DNA from: Cercis canadensis
Taxonomy: Eukaryota > Streptophyta > Magnoliopsida > Fabales > Fabaceae
Direction of reading: 5' to 3'
Assembly: GCA_003255065.1 (NCBI GenBank)
Contig: QAOA01000936.1
Coordinates: 231,018-295,017, forward strand
Length of the DNA: 64,000 bases
The position numbers and the translations under genes were made by a program. How positions within the stretch are numbered: position 1 is the first letter of the stretch; each line of letters begins with the position of its first letter. The notes beneath the pieces were generated by a model. The model saw nothing but the letters and a program-made list of their open reading frames with translations, did no database searches and was not told the origin of the DNA. Of this stretch, positions 49,360-63,517 are shown piece by piece.

Positions 49360-52300
49360 ATGGAGGATTTATTTGTTGCTATTCTCTCCATGCTTCTCGT
49401 TGTCGCATTTATTCCATTGTATCTCTGGAAACGCCGCCAGGATTCTCGGTCAACCACTGAGCACGATGAACCACAACAGGTATGCAACTAACAACAGGAT
49501 TTTTTGTTCATCGAGTTTTTAATTAGGTTTACGTTGACTAATATTAGGCGTGTGATCCCAGAGCGTTGTGCTTTCTTTCCTATTTCTCTTCTTTTAATTT
49601 AAGCTAAAAAATTGGAAGAATTCTTGGACTATATGTATTAACTTGTGTCAGGCTCCACGGGGAGAAGCTGTGGTTCGCGCCACTGGTACTCGTCGAATGC
49701 GTCGGAGACCAGCTGCTTCTGGAGCTAGCACATCATCAGCTGCAGCAGAAACCGTTGAAGGTTTGCCATCAGCAGCTGCTTCTGTACCATCTCATTATTC
49801 AAGCATTAAGGATATGCCATTGATGTATTTCTAAAATCGTTTAGTAGTGTATGGCTTGTTGTATTGTTGTATGGAAATATTGTCAAACTGGTCAGTGACA
49901 TGACCTGCTATGTTTCCCTGCTTCCTCTTTCTTTTCTAACATTTGATTTCATATGTCTACTACACTACAACTATGAAAAGCATATACATTTCTAACTCCA
50001 GATTCTTTTAAGTATGTTACTAGAGCTTACTGAAACTGAAAATTGCATTTGTGAATTGATAAACTATATACATGTGAACAGAGCCTGTTGATGAAAGTGA
50101 TGATGAAGCTGCTGCTGGTGAGTATTATGAGGCTAAAGCATCAAAGAAAAAGGAAAAGAAACGGCAAGAGAGGGAAGAGCGAAGACAGGTATTATTCTTA
50201 CCTTGGTATGTAACCATTGAATAATAGGACAGAGGATAATGCTAAATGCCTGCTTCTCGTTATTTTGTGCCATAGCTTTGATGCTAAAGGACAAGATGGT
50301 TTCCAGAAACAAAAGATCTTAGGTAAATGAAATACTTGAGGTCTAGGAGTTAAGGACCTTAACTTGTTGAGCCTCTTGTTAGTTTGTGAACCAAAAATTT
50401 AAACTTTTTGAGTAATAAATGCATAGACTTGAAGATTGTTAGACTAAATTTTTCTATCAAATAATGTGACAACTGTCATTTTACAAGGAGGGATAAAAAA
50501 AGATGGCTTACTTGCATTATTTATGTAATCTTTGAGTTTCTGGCATTCATTTATGTGCTTAGTTTTTTAGTTTATATTCTTGATTTTCCTATGTTCTTTG
50601 AAATTTAAGTTGTTGGTTGAATTGAGGTCCATTTAATTTTTTGGAAGGCTGAAGAAGCTGCAAGAGAGTCGAGACAGACAAAACAAGACCGTTATGCAGA
50701 CATGCGGAGGAGGAAGGATGAAGAGCGTGAAGCAAAGGAGCGTATGCTGGTGGGTGTATAACTTTTTGCTTGATTTGATTTCAGGGTCAATTTTTTATGT
50801 TTTGTTAATTGCATACCATGGTTCATACAGGAAGAGGAAGCCAAAGCTCAGAAGGCTAGGGAGGAGGAAGCTTCTTCATTAGAGTTTGATAAGTGGAAAG
50901 GGGAATTTTCAGTTGATGATGAAGGTACTCTTGAAAATGAAGAGCAGGATGGAAGTCGAGATTTACTAGCAGATTTTGTCGAATATATAAAGGTGATTCT
51001 CAGTCCTGTACTTATGAGATCCTTATTTTTGTTGATTTTGTTCTTACTAGATGACTAGATGTTTTACGCATTTAAGTATCAAAGCCTGAAAGCAAGGAGC
51101 TTGGATATTCATTGTTAGCTTTGAAATTTTTTTGTTGCCATCCTAATTTAGATTTAGCTTTTGTGTAACCATTCAGAAGCACAAGTGTGTTCCCTTGGAA
51201 GACCTTGCTGCAGAATTTAAATTACGGACACAGGTATTCTTTCTCTTGTTATTCCCCTTTTTAAATGAGCCTTTCTTATGGTCTCCTTTTCCCATACCCT
51301 TCCATTGAGATCAGATGTTGGGATAGGTTTAACACAACAGTGTAATATTGTAGAAAAATTTATTGTTTTAATAAGTTGGTAAGCATCCCTATTTGCAATA
51401 TCCTCCCATCCCCCCTCCAAGCCCCCCAAAAAAACCATGTTTCCTTTTTGGGAGAAGAGATGTGGATTTATGAAGTTGAAACATTATGTTCCACTTTGAT
51501 ATGCTGGTCTTATTTTTCACTTTGCTTATAAGTTTGTTGGGTTTAACTTGTGATTTGAGCCCAATTATTATTATTATTATTATTATTTGCTTAATCTACA
51601 TGAATCACTTGCTATGGCTTGTACCGTCAGAGTGTCCTTTTGTTTTTAATTTTTTCTGTCCTTTTCTTTTCATGGACTTTCCTTTTTGATACAACTCTAA
51701 ACTGATACAGGAATGTATTAATCGTATCACCTCCCTGGAGAGTATGGGTAAGTCTCTTTCTTACCTTTTTCCTTTTTTCTCGCTCTTTCTGGATTCTTGG
51801 TTTCTCCATCACCAGCTGCCATTTGGATTTATATATTGTCAATTTAACATACGAAGGGCTCCAACGGGGGGAACAAATATAATGGAATTGCTACATAATT
51901 AAAGTTATGGTCCACATCCCCCATCATAAGGAGCTATGATCCGTCTTGTACTCTTATTGGCTGCCCTCTTATATGCGCTTGTTCCCACATAGAATGGCTA
52001 GACATAACATCAATATTTGTAGAATCACATCATCTCTGTTCATATGTTAATAAAACATCTGAAGTTTATCTTTTTAAGTAACTAGAACACTTTATGCAAT
52101 TAAAGTGCATACATACTTGGCTTACCCATTTTACTATATTATGGTTGCCTGCTAATCCTTCATATTGCTAAGCTTACTATCATCTTACTATGATTTTGCT
52201 TTTATTGATTTTTAATTTTGACATTTAGTTCTCTATTAAGTATAGTTTCTTCATATTCATACTAAAGAAAGATATAATAACTTCAACTATCTCTCAATAT

Positions 52301-52574
52301 AACTGATTTATGTCAAGTGGCATATGTGTTGGAGTTCTATTCAATACCCCTCATCATTGGTGGTCCCTATTATTGCATAGGATGGCTTGAAGTTATTCCG
52401 TTCTAGGAAGCTAATGTAAGGAAGTGAAAAATTATCTGTTCTCATGATTTGATTGAGTACTGGTTTCTATCATCTTTAAAGTCATAAGCATTCCTGCAAT
52501 ATGCATTTGCTTTCTGTTAAGTTGATGAAATATAATATTTTGCCAATTCCATGCATATTGAATTGTTGTTGCTT

Positions 52575-52607
<33 letters not shown>

Positions 52608-52836
52608 CCTGATTTTATTTTTTGCACCAGGGCGGCTTTCTGGTGTCATGGATGACAGAGGAAAATATATATACATCTCTCAAGAAGAAATGAAAGCTGT
52701 TGCTGACTATATTAAGCGGCATGGGAGGGTTAGCATTTCCCATCTAGCTAGTAAGTCTAACCAGTTCATTGATTTGGAGCCAAAAGCTCAGTACACTGAG
52801 GACATAACTAATGTCGATGAGATTGCTGTCAACTGA
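49360..52836 (+). CDS. DDRGK1: DDRGK domain-containing protein 1 (UFBP1), UFMylation cofactor
   Basis: Eight exons read 49360-49479, 49652-49760, 50082-50188, 50648-50749, 50831-50992, 51177-51233, 51711-51747 and 52631-52836, giving 299 residues. A single N-terminal membrane anchor ([20 protein letters not shown]) is followed by a basic stretch and a long charged coiled coil ([15 protein letters not shown] onwards). The C-terminal winged-helix part carries the namesake motif DDRGKYIYI. In animals DDRGK1 sits on the ER membrane, binds UFL1 and helps attach UFM1 to ribosomal proteins during ER stress and ER-phagy; plants keep the pathway. Intron 7 contains an AT microsatellite at 52577-52605 close to the last exon's acceptor, where length change could matter for splicing. 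Confidence 0.93.
52577..52605. repeat. AT dinucleotide microsatellite in a DDRGK1 intron
   Basis: About 14 AT units end 25 bases before the acceptor of exon 8. Confidence 0.9.
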
Positions 52837-54414
52837 CACGGTTGTCTACATAGAGGAAAACTAAGCAAGGTGCTATCAGTGCATTATGAAAGGTGCAGAT
52901 CATCTTCGTTCCCATTATAGTCTTGTAGATAAGGCAGTACTAAGTACCATACAACCTCGGTCACAGTGTTGTTCCTGCAGAAGATTATTGCTGCTGTAGT
53001 GAGACATGAATTAGAAAAGAGAACTTATGAATGCAAATTGCTGCTAATGTTAGATTTCATAAAAGTTGTACTATGGTGAGAGGGTATTCATTCAGGATTT
53101 TTGTTTCTGGGAACACAAAATAAAAATCATATTATCGTAGAGCCTAGGTTCAATTCTTTGTTAACGAGGTAATGGATTTGCAGGTTTTGAGAAGAGGGTT
53201 TTGTTTGTCTTATTATAGTCATTGGTGGAAAGAACGTGTCGTCATATCCACCAAATGCTAACCAAGCCACGAAGAAGCTTTCATAAAGAAATTGTTAAAA
53301 GTCTTTCGTGCTTTTACCTAATTAAGAATTCTGTATCCTGCGGTTTTGGAAACAATCAACGGGGAAAGTCTTCGTATTGAAAGAAAACGCCAAGCAAACT
53401 CTATTTGCACCTCGGAACGATGGCCTGTATCCCTAAAAAAGAACCTTGAAATCACAGCCAAGCTAGAAGATGGTTAGTTTTGAATTTTAACAGCAAATTC
53501 CATCTGTTCCGTTATTTTTATAAATAATTTGACTTGCAAGTATACTCCTTGATTTTTCGTCTCCACGTAGGCCATAATTTTAGAGAAGATCATTTTACAT
53601 TTTGAGTAGAAACATTATTAATTATTTTAGTATTACTAAGTGCTGTGAATGCAAGGGTAAGTAACGCATCAAAGTAGTACTTTTTTTTTTTGGGAAGATG
53701 TCACATGAAATCTTTTATTATACAACCAAGCATCCGTAGATTTGGTAGATTTATGGAAACGAAATGGAACACACTTGTTAGCAAACGAATTTTTTTTTTT
53801 GTTTTAATTTTATACATGAGGACATGAAAGAATGCTATTAGTTATCATTACTTAATATCACCATCTTTTTCTAGTAGAGTGGTATTATTCGTGATCCTAA
53901 CAAAATCACCATATGTTTTTTTAACAAATAAAACCATAAGACAGGTGTTGTCCACAAACCACATTATGCAACAAACATTTAACGACATGGTGCAGATTGA
54001 AGCAGAGACATCCCTACACTCTTAACAGCCTATTACTATTAGGCAACGGTCTACTAATGTCTACCAAATATATGAATGACAGACACCTTAACCTTACACA
54101 TTCTCCTCCGAAACAGCCGCTAAAACTAGCGGAAGAGAATTCAGCTTGACCTCCTCCTCCAATGTCTCTCCCCGTTTATAATAATTTTACTTCCCCCTCT
54201 TCTGGGGTTTTCTCAAATTTTCCTGTGCCGCGTTTCACCGCGGCCGCGTCACCTCTTTTGTTGTCCTTTCCCCTGTTTTCTCTTTGTCGCCGTTCTTCTT
54301 TTGCAGAGCACAGAAAAAGAAAGGAAAAAACAACTACAAAACTTAACTCTTTCTTCTTTTTTTACCTTCAAAAAAACAAAAATAAGAAAATAAACGAAGT
54401 TTAAATCAGGAGAC
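52837..54414. other. Non-coding spacer between the DDRGK1-type and COBRA-like genes
   Basis: No gene is supported. The final 250 bases are pyrimidine-rich and probably form the 5' UTR of the next gene; a TATA-like TTTATAATAA lies near 54175. The frame at 54162-54404 is in this leader and ends in a poly-Phe/Lys low-complexity run. Confidence 0.6.
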
Positions 54415-56762
54415 ATGAAAGTTGCATGGAAGACAGCAGCATTGTTAATATTGGTGTTTGTTAGTTTTTCAAGAGTTGAGGTTTGTGTTGGACAAGACTA
54501 CGACGAGGAGAAGCCGGCATCACCGCCTCCAAATCCAGCACTTGATAGCTGCAACGGTATCTTCTTAACGTATAGCTTCCAAGGGAGGGACAAAGAGTTC
54601 CCTCACGTGAAGAACGTTTCAGCGCAAGCGTGGGCATTTAAGGCAGAGGCATCTATTACGAATCAAGGTGATGAAGAGCTCAAGGGATGGAAGATGTTCA
54701 TTGGGTTCCAGCACAGGGAGATTTTGGTGTCAGCAAGCGGTGCCGTCCCCGTCGACGTGGAGGATTTCCCGGCGGCGGTTGGGAATGGGACAACTCTCAC
54801 GGGGAATCCCATGACGGATTTGAAGACCGCCATTGAAACTGCCGGTGATTATAATCAGATGGCCGTCAGGGTTCAGTTGACTGGGACCCAGTTCGGTCTC
54901 AAATCGGGAACCCCAATGCCCAAGACTATTAAGCTTGAAAATGATGGCTTTAAATGCCCCGCTGCAAGACGTCGAGGTAACTTCTTTCTTAATCAAAACG
55001 AGTACATTTTGCATGTTTTACGTTGGATTGGACAAGGTATTTGATTGTGTTTCTCAAATATAGTACTAGTACAATAAAAACCATTCAGAAAATTCTAGGA
55101 TTTTGTTTTTCCATAAGTATTATACTTCAACCCCAGTCTTATCCTTATGATCTGGTGGTCATGTATCACTATCACGTGAGAGTCATGGGAATTCTAGTTT
55201 TGAAGATTTTATCACTGTCGTTTGATAATTTAATAAAAAAACTAGAAGAATTCACTCAAACCAAATCCATTGTAGTTATAAATGTTTGATGATAATATTT
55301 GATGAATACTATTACTATGTAGTTTATTAAATTTTTTTTTTTTTTAATAGGGACGGAAATGTATGTGTGCTGCAAGAAGGACCCCAAAGCCAAGGCCAAG
55401 AAAAATAAGAACAAGTTCCTTCCTCGTAGGTACGGAGATATCACCATAGCATATGACGTGCTTCAAGCCTTCAAATCAAACTACATGGCCCAGGTGACCA
55501 TTGACAACAACAATCCAATGGGTCGTCTTGATCACTGGAATTTGACATGGGAATGGCAAAATGGAGAATTCATTAACTCCATGAAAGGAGCTTACGCTCA
55601 CAAAAGGGATCCCTCTGAGTGCTTATATGGCCCTGCTGGAAAGTACTACGGAGACTTCGATTTCTCCCAAGTTGCCAACTGTGAGAAAAAACCCATCCTC
55701 GCTGATCTCCCTTCTGAGAAAGCAGAGGATGAAAAAGTTGGCAAAATCCCATGGTGCTGCAAAAACGGCACCGTCTTGCCAGCCATCATGGACAAGAACA
55801 AAGCAAGGTCAATTTTCCAGCTTCAAGTCTACAAGATGCCACCTCTATCAGATAACAGTACTGCTCTCTCTCCCCCAATGAAATGGCACCTCACTGGTGT
55901 TCTTCAACCAGAGTTCAAATGTGGAACCCCAATTAGAGTGGACCCACAAGAGTTCCCAGACCCAAGTGGCCTTCAAGCCATTTCCACTGCTGTTGCTAGT
56001 TGGCAAATTGTCTGCAACATTACAAAACCCAAGCCTAGGGAAAATAAATGCTGTGTCTCATTTTCAGCCTATTACAACGACTCTGCCATCCCCTGCAACA
56101 CTTGTGCTTGTGGCTGTGAAGAAACTAAGAAATGCAATCCCAAGGCATCTCCAATGCTTCTTCCCCCAGAAGCCCTTCTTGTTCCTTTCGTCAACCGAAC
56201 CGCAAAGGCCAAAGCTTGGGCCAAAATCAAGCACTTGCGTATCCCCAGTAAATTGCCCTGTGGTGATAATTGCCCTGTTAGCATCAATTGGCATGTCGAT
56301 TCAGACCACAAGGGTGGATGGACTGCAAGAATCACTATTTTCAATTGGGGGGACTTCTCCTATGAAGACTGGTTCACTGCCATCTCATTCAAGAGGTCTT
56401 TTGAGAATTATGACACTGTGTATTCCTTCAATGGGACAAGAATCCCAAAGCTCAAGACCATCTTCTTCCAAGGCTTAAAGAGCATGAATTACTTGGATGG
56501 AGAAACAAATGGGACCCATGAAGGTGATCCAAGGGTTCCTGGGAAGCAGCAATCAGTGATTTCTTTCAATAAGAAGAACATAAAAAACTTTGACATTAGA
56601 CGTGATGGCTTCCCCACAAAGGTTATCTTCAATGGACGAGAGTGTGCTCTCCCTCCAATGACACCTTCTCAAGGTTCAGTGCATCAATCTTCCATCAATG
56701 TCCTTGCAGTGATCTTCATAGCGTTTATGACTTTCTTGCTCACGACGGAACCTTTTTACTGA
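54415..56762 (+). CDS. COBL7: COBRA-like protein, COBL7 subgroup, GPI-anchored
   Basis: Two exons, 54415-54976 and 55351-56762, give 657 residues. An N-terminal signal peptide (about 1-26) precedes an extended N-terminal domain found in the longer COBRA-like subgroup (COBL7-11). The COBRA domain follows, with DHWNLTWEWQNGEFI, the Cys-rich CCVSFSAYYND (from residue 421) and CNTCACGCEE, then WHVDSDHKGGWTARITI. The last 20 or so residues are hydrophobic, as needed for GPI attachment. COBRA-like proteins sit on the outer plasma membrane and cell wall and guide cellulose deposition in growing cells. Which member this is comes from general resemblance and length. Confidence 0.93.
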
Positions 56763-58953
56763 GTTATTATCATTTGGGTCGGTCCCTTTTTGTTTAACCT
56801 GTAGTTCCCTCCTCCACTTAAGCAGAGAAAATCTGCATTAAAAGCTCTTTTTTTTTTCTCTCCTTCATGCTTGGTCAGGGTTGTCCTTATCGGTCTCATC
56901 AGCACACTGGGTGTTCTATGCAAATGGAGCAAACAACTACAGTATGATGATGAGTGATGCAGCCATGAATTTTCAGGGCCTGTTTGTGTAAAAGGATAAA
57001 GAAAAAGTGTATGTGATAAGGAAATTGTGTGTGCAACTTTTTAATTACAACTAGTTCTTATTGCAAATTAGATGATTGCCTTTTTTTGTCCCAATTTCAT
57101 TACTCTAGTGTATGGTAGTGGATATGATTTTACAAACAAAGTATCAGCATTTTGATTCATAGACTTTTTATTTTTACTGATATTTGATATGATTTGAAGT
57201 TGGGACAACTTGGGACTGGGAAAATTACTTTAATAATAGCTTCAATCTTAATGTTGTTCTCTGTCTTGATATTTTTATTTTATTGGTTTTTGTGGGTGAA
57301 AACTAGTTAAATTATATTTTTTTGACATACATAGTTGCCACCAAATATATTTTCTTCTCTCTCAATTCTAGTGTCGACCACACATCACTTTGAGTTAATA
57401 AAAAAAAGATTAAGTGAAAATTAAACTGTGAAATTATCTTAACTTAGATGGAATCACCTATAAACACACTATCTTATCCTTAAAACTTCTATTTATCGTT
57501 TGTTGAATACTCTTATTGCCTCTCTTATTTCAACCTTGAGCTTATTCAATCATTGTTTATTATTTTTAACCCTTTCTCTATGGTATGCCTTGAAGATGGA
57601 CAACAATGTCAACATTAATTTTTATATGTATATGTTGCCACAATAACAAAAGTTTCTAGATCTATTACTAGACTTAAGTCATTCAATTTAATTTAAATCT
57701 CAACAAATAAACTAAATTGCTAATGAATTAGACCAAAAATTAAGTACTTTGCAGCTCTTATTTTGCTATAAAAACTGAATTGCTAATAAGCCAAACATCA
57801 ATGTGACGTGTATCAACTTGGACTAAGTGATCTAACTTATATCTAAGTTCACTAAATTTAGTATGCCTCAATTTTGACTTATATGAGTAATAGCACCGTC
57901 ACTAATATGACTATTATGCCTATTCTCACTAAACTCATGATGGTAATATATATAATTTGTATGATTGTAAGTAACACTAAAAAAAAAAGGGTACAAATAC
58001 CACTATTATTTCTATTATTTTTAGCACCAAAAAATATAATGATACAAATGGGTAACCTCATAATATTTTACATAAGTATGCTTCATTTTTATATGACTAT
58101 AGTACCTCAAATTAAAATTGATTACATTCCGACACAAGTTATATGACTATAGTATTTCTAAGAAAAGTAATTAAATACCTCTTAACACTTTTATTCCATT
58201 GTGCTTATTCCTCAATTTTTATTTAACCAATGTTAATATATATCACCTCCATTGCACTTATATACATGAACTTTCATAGTCATTTACAATTTTTATCTCA
58301 CTAATTATTGTTCAAGGGAGTTTATTGAACAAACCCATCTAATTATGAGAGTTTTACTAAAGGTATGGAATGGGGCAAATACAGATGCACAAATTTGCCA
58401 ATGTTAAATGACGTGAATCGTGAAAGAATTGGCACTTCCCTTTTTTACTCGTTTTTTTTTATGGGGTTCACTAATTTTAGACATTAGTCATGTAGACAGC
58501 TATGAAGGGCGATGTTACTCAACTCATCATTAAATGAAGGTCTCCAATAAGATTCAGTTTACTAAAAGAAAAACAAAATATTGAAAGCAAGGAATAAAGA
58601 TCAAAATCAATTTCATTGACATGGATGGTTGTTTCCTGCACCCCTTTTTTCTTCTTTTGGCGTATCAAGAATATATTACAAACAACAGAACCATACAGAA
58701 CAATTTTCGTATACAATTTTCTTTGGAGTTTTTAATATACAAAAAGAAAGAATAAAAAATTTAATTTCACATACAACAACATTTGTCTCTCAGCAAAGAC
58801 TTTGATTTGATGGTTGGAGCCAAGCCATTGTACAATTCTGTACAAATCCAAGCCAAAATTTATGAAGAACTCCATTATTGTGTCTCAACCAGACAGGCAA
58901 CAACAAATTAAATGGCTTGATCAGCCAAAAAAAATCATCTGCTGCATTCTGTG
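56763..58953. other. Non-coding spacer between the COBRA-like and TBC genes
   Basis: Two gene 3' ends face each other. The spacer is AT-rich and no gene is supported. The frame at 57874-58146 is Ile/Met-rich low-complexity sequence. A word pair, TATATGACTATAGTA, occurs at about 58091 and 58140. Confidence 0.6.
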
Positions 58954-61900
58954 CTACGTCGGCTTCTTCGCCTACAGAAATTACAAATTAATTGTATGTT
59001 GGAAACAAGAAAATGAGGGAGAAATGGAGAAAAAAAAATTGCAAAGGCTGGAGGCAAGAATGCGAGGAGTAACAATTTAAGAAAGGAAATGTTGAGAAAG
59101 ATGAAATGCAGGGCTTAAGCTCTAGGAAAGACTGAAAGGGAAAACACAAGTCATGCATCTTGAACATAGAAGAAACACTTAGTCAAAAGAAAAGAAGTGT
59201 GGAGAGACCAAAGTACCTTTTTCAAGTATTTCTTGTGTAGTTTCATTGCCCCAGTACAAGCCTTTTTGGCATCCAGATTTCCAGTCATGTCATTCAATAT
59301 CTGAGAAGAATTGAATAAGAGGATCAAAGTAGGGAGTTAAATAGATGCAAAATGGGGGAGCAAGAGTTTCTTAAACTAGAGAAAATTGCAAGTCTTAGAA
59401 CGTACACTCGTGCCATGATAGATTGCTCCTTAAAGAAAATATTTTTTACACCGACAAAAAAGGAACTTTTAAAGATTGCTCCTTGCAGTTTAATGCAAGT
59501 TCCTGAGTTTTGAGACTAACCTTGACAACATCATCAAGGCCCCGGGCTTCTGTCAATAGTTTTGTGCTCTTATCTTTCAACACACTGGCAACAAGGAAAA
59601 TTGATATAGGAAGAGGAGCTTCAGACTTCGCTCCATTTCTCATGTTTTCTCTCTCATACTTGCCACATTGACGTGTTGATTTTGGTTTTCCTTTAGATCC
59701 ATCAGCTTTTTCAGAAGCTGATTCAGGCTCTTCATACATTAAGAACAAGTCAGGATCGTATTCTAGAGCCCACATCATCTGTTCAAATTTCAATCAATTA
59801 GTTATCAATCCACAGAGATCCCAAACATAAACCTTCCAAAAAAATAAAAAAGGGAAGCATGGTTTTATAAAACATTTTCATGAGAAGAGCCATCATATAT
59901 ATATATATACATATATTAACTGGATAAAACTATTCTCAAACTGAAGATAAGATAATGACAAGTATAAAACATGTGTTAAAAAGAATCAGAATTCTAATAA
60001 GAGTTGGAAATTGTGTTTGTGTTTAAGTAACTGAAAATTTCAAGAAATAAGATAAGAATATATAACAAAGAAAAAGAAAATGCAAACATACCTCCCAAAG
60101 GTACAATGAGTCACAAAAGGAGAATTCTCGACGAAACAGAACCATAAGCATCCGAAAAGCAAACAGATAGTCACCTCCACCTAGATGCTCTGCACTCCAG
60201 GATTAAGAGACAGACTATTGTTACTTTCTAATTTCCAAACATCAGTTCCCAAGTAGATACAGTCAGACATAATTCACAGGGTTGATGTATTCAACAACTT
60301 TACATGATTATACAACAGTAATAGTGAACAAATTCACAGCTTTTACATTAATGATAGTATACAAGGTAAACTGTCAAGTGACTTAATTACTTAATTATAA
60401 CTGAGCAAAAGGGAGCTTACAGTCCGAGACCAAGAAAATTTTCCCTCAATATTCCCATGCAATCAATATTTTCTTGAACCAAGAATGAAACACATTTCAG
60501 ACAAGTAAGCAAATCATATTCCTTGTCTGAGCATTACAAAAAGCAAGAAAAACAGAAATAAGAGAACCTACCTAAATGTTGATGAAGTTTTGGATCAATG
60601 ACTTGAGTAATCGAAGCCAAATTACTCAGTTGTGTCTCCACCCCAACAGAGCTATCAGTGCATCTGAAATTCCCTCGCTTCAAAATTCAAGAACACACAT
60701 CATAAAAAACAGAGATTTAATATCCAAAATACTAACTACTAAAATTTGTAGCTATGAAAAATAGTGTTTAATAGATCACATGGAATCATAGTGCAGCCCC
60801 AAATAAAAGTTAACTTTCGAGTCACCTGAGGTCATTCCTATATAAACAAATCAATTGCAAAATCTGTTTAACATGTATATATGCAAAATTGACTCTAACT
60901 TCATAAAAGACTTTCAAAACAGAATAAATGATATTAGCTTTTCAAGAAATCATTTCATGAAAAATGTGCTACACAAAGGAACCAATATTTAAATAGGGCT
61001 TATATTGAGATAAGAGGTTTACCAATCTGCGCATCAAACGTTCAAAGCACCAAAACGCATCAGCTTCATCATCGAGAAGCATTATCATTGGGGAGCATAG
61101 GTCACTCATTCCTGGTCAGAAATGTACAATGTTCAGACTGTAAGGTCATCTTAGTTGCAAAGAGTAGTTACATTTATTTTCTCACACAATAAGTAAATTT
61201 AGAAGAACAACTAATATTTCTATAAATAAGTCCTTTACATCATCTTTTTTACATAAAGAAACTCAATTGCCTTGTTGGTTAATTTATTACCCTCGTTTGG
61301 CCCAGATTTGTGTACATTGATTTTTTCCCTCTCAATGAAAATTAATTTAGACAGTTTAATTATCAAGATTTGACAGACCATTTAACGACAGTGACCAGAC
61401 CAGTGATTCACAAGGAACTGAGGTGTTAGATCTGGAACACACAGTAGTTTAACAAAATTAGGTACCATACTTAAAACTAATAATACAATTAATTCTATGA
61501 ATGTTGTCCTTCCTTGAAGGGGGGGAAGGGGGTTGAGGATTACAAATCCGGCCAATAGCATGTCAAATATATCATTGCCCAGTGTCACTAATTAGAGGAA
61601 CTTAGTCACATGGAATTATCTTCATGTATTTAGGTCAAACCTCAGCTAAATGAATTGAATTGAGTATTTGAAATAATACGAGTCAATGTCCATGAGGATC
61701 ACTCATGTAAGAACCCACCTTGACAATAGCCAACATCTGTATCTATCCAAGCATAAACAGAAAGAATATCCCATAGTTTTGACAAGTTCTCTTGCTTCTC
61801 ATAAAAAACCAGTGTCCTATCTGTGCGAACCACATCAAGACCTGAAATATACGTAAGTGCAAGGAAAAAACAAAAGTCATTCACCATGTGAATCATATTA

Positions 61901-63517
61901 TGATGATTGGATTTTAACTTATTACACGTGAGCACTTTCAAAGGATAACAGTGTCTATACATGTATACACCAAAAAAAGAATCAAAGTCAAAGCAGTTAT
62001 TCCATACAGTTCTGCTACAAAACCAGATTTGCTTCACAAAAATGCATGCAATGCATTAATTTGAATGATCCCATGACACAAACATATCAACTACTGAATA
62101 ACAAACATGAAGCATGCAATATGACAGCAGCTCTTAGATGTATGCACTGTTAGTGTGCCTAAATTATCATATAGAGCCCTCAGTATCATAGAGACAAATC
62201 AGAAGCAATAATCATTATAGCATAGAAGGCATGAAATTGTGACCAGAAGCCTGTATTCTTAAGTCAATGTATTAAGGTGCACCAAAAGAAACTTCCCAGA
62301 TGAAGATAGTAGAATAGGGGACTGCAGAAAAATTAAAAGCGAGCCACAACCAGGGGCAGGAGGGTATTTGGAATGCTAAAAAGATCAGTTCTCAATTCTC
62401 TATATCAGTGTGCATTCACGTGGAAAGTAAATTTTATAACTACATGGTAAGGATACAGGCTAACTAACGGATTTATGGAGAAGAATTGTGGGGGAGGGTT
62501 CCACGTTAAACTTAGAATATATATGCCAAAAATAATTATTAAAAAAAATATATATATANTTCTCAATTCTCTATATCAGTGTGCATTCGTGTGGAAAGTA
62601 AATTTTATAACTACATGGTAAGGATACAGGCTAACTAACGGATTTATGGAGAAGAATTGTGGGGGAGGGTTCCACGTTAAACTTAGAATATATATGCCAA
62701 AAATAATTATTAAAAAAAATATATATATATAATTGGAGACATAAAATAGATAGTGTAATAACAGCAAAATATTTACAAACCTATTTGATGTAGAGTTAGC
62801 ATCCACTGAATTACTCTCTTGTCTATCACCTTTACTGAATTACTCGAAGTGGGTGCACCACCCCCATTACTATCTTGAGGAGGTACAACCACTCCCTTGT
62901 CTGGTTTCATTTGTAAAAGCACCAAGGGATCTTGAATTGGCCGTCCATCTTCAGTGATTACAGGTGCTGTAATAAATCTACCGCTTCCAACAAGAGGAAA
63001 CAATTGGCAGCATTCTTTCTTCCATCTAGCGTATTCCAACCTAAAGATATGGACATAAAAGTTATACTCAATTCAACTAATGATCTCCTAAACTTAGAAC
63101 TTAGAAACAAGTAGTTGTAAATTAAAAGAAGTATCATAAGTTATCCCTGTATCGTAGATGAAGCAATCGTTGCTATTTTACGAAGGCAAATTGATGTTTC
63201 ATTTTTTACTTGAATGCTAGTTCGAGAAGTGCAATACTGTTCACTTCTTAAACATTATACGAAGCAAAGAGAAAGTGATCGTAATAAGGACAATTAGACA
63301 AGGATTTATGATCAAACATGAAAGTTGAGTATATCAAATTATTTGAGACCTTCAAAGTAACATGGGCCATCAAAATGTTATTTACATATTATGAAAATGG
63401 GAAAACAGATTACCTTCGGCGCTGTCTTATCTGATCTCTTTCCTCAAATGTACTCTGTGGATCATAGCAACCAAGTAGAAATTCCCAAACCTCTCCTCTA
63501 ATTGATGGATGGATTCC
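58954..63517 (-). CDS. TBC-domain Rab GTPase-activating protein (GYP7/TBC1D15-like), 3' part
   Basis: Nine exons on the minus strand read 63414-63517, 62781-63040, 61719-61841, 61023-61111, 60572-60677, 60092-60189, 59521-59778, 59217-59300 and 58954-58971; phases agree throughout. The 5' end lies beyond the window. The visible product starts GIHPSIRGEVWEFLLG, the beginning of the TBC domain. The catalytic Arg finger (VVRTDRTLVFY) and Gln finger (GYCQG) are both present, with DADAFWCFE-type sequence (DEADAFWCFERLMRR) after them. Such proteins speed GTP hydrolysis by Rab GTPases through the dual-finger mechanism. The last exon encodes only AKKPT and a stop. A long insertion (62389-62729) caused by an N gap lies in an intron. 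The Rab target is unknown. Confidence 0.88.
62389..62729 (+). repeat. Direct duplication of about 170 bp around a single-N gap, in a TBC gene intron
   Basis: The block starting TTCTCAATTCTCTATATCAG and ending in ATATATATA occurs at 62389-62558 and again after the N at 62559. I see one or two differences (CACGTGGAA against CGTGTGGAA). It is probably an assembly artefact. Confidence 0.8.

Noticed and set aside
54162-54404. 80-codon frame upstream of the COBRA-like gene
   Set aside because: It lies in the probable 5' UTR and ends in Phe/Lys runs; an upstream ORF cannot be excluded but nothing supports a protein.
57874-58146. 90-codon frame rich in Ile and Met
   Set aside because: AT-rich low-complexity spacer; no domain.
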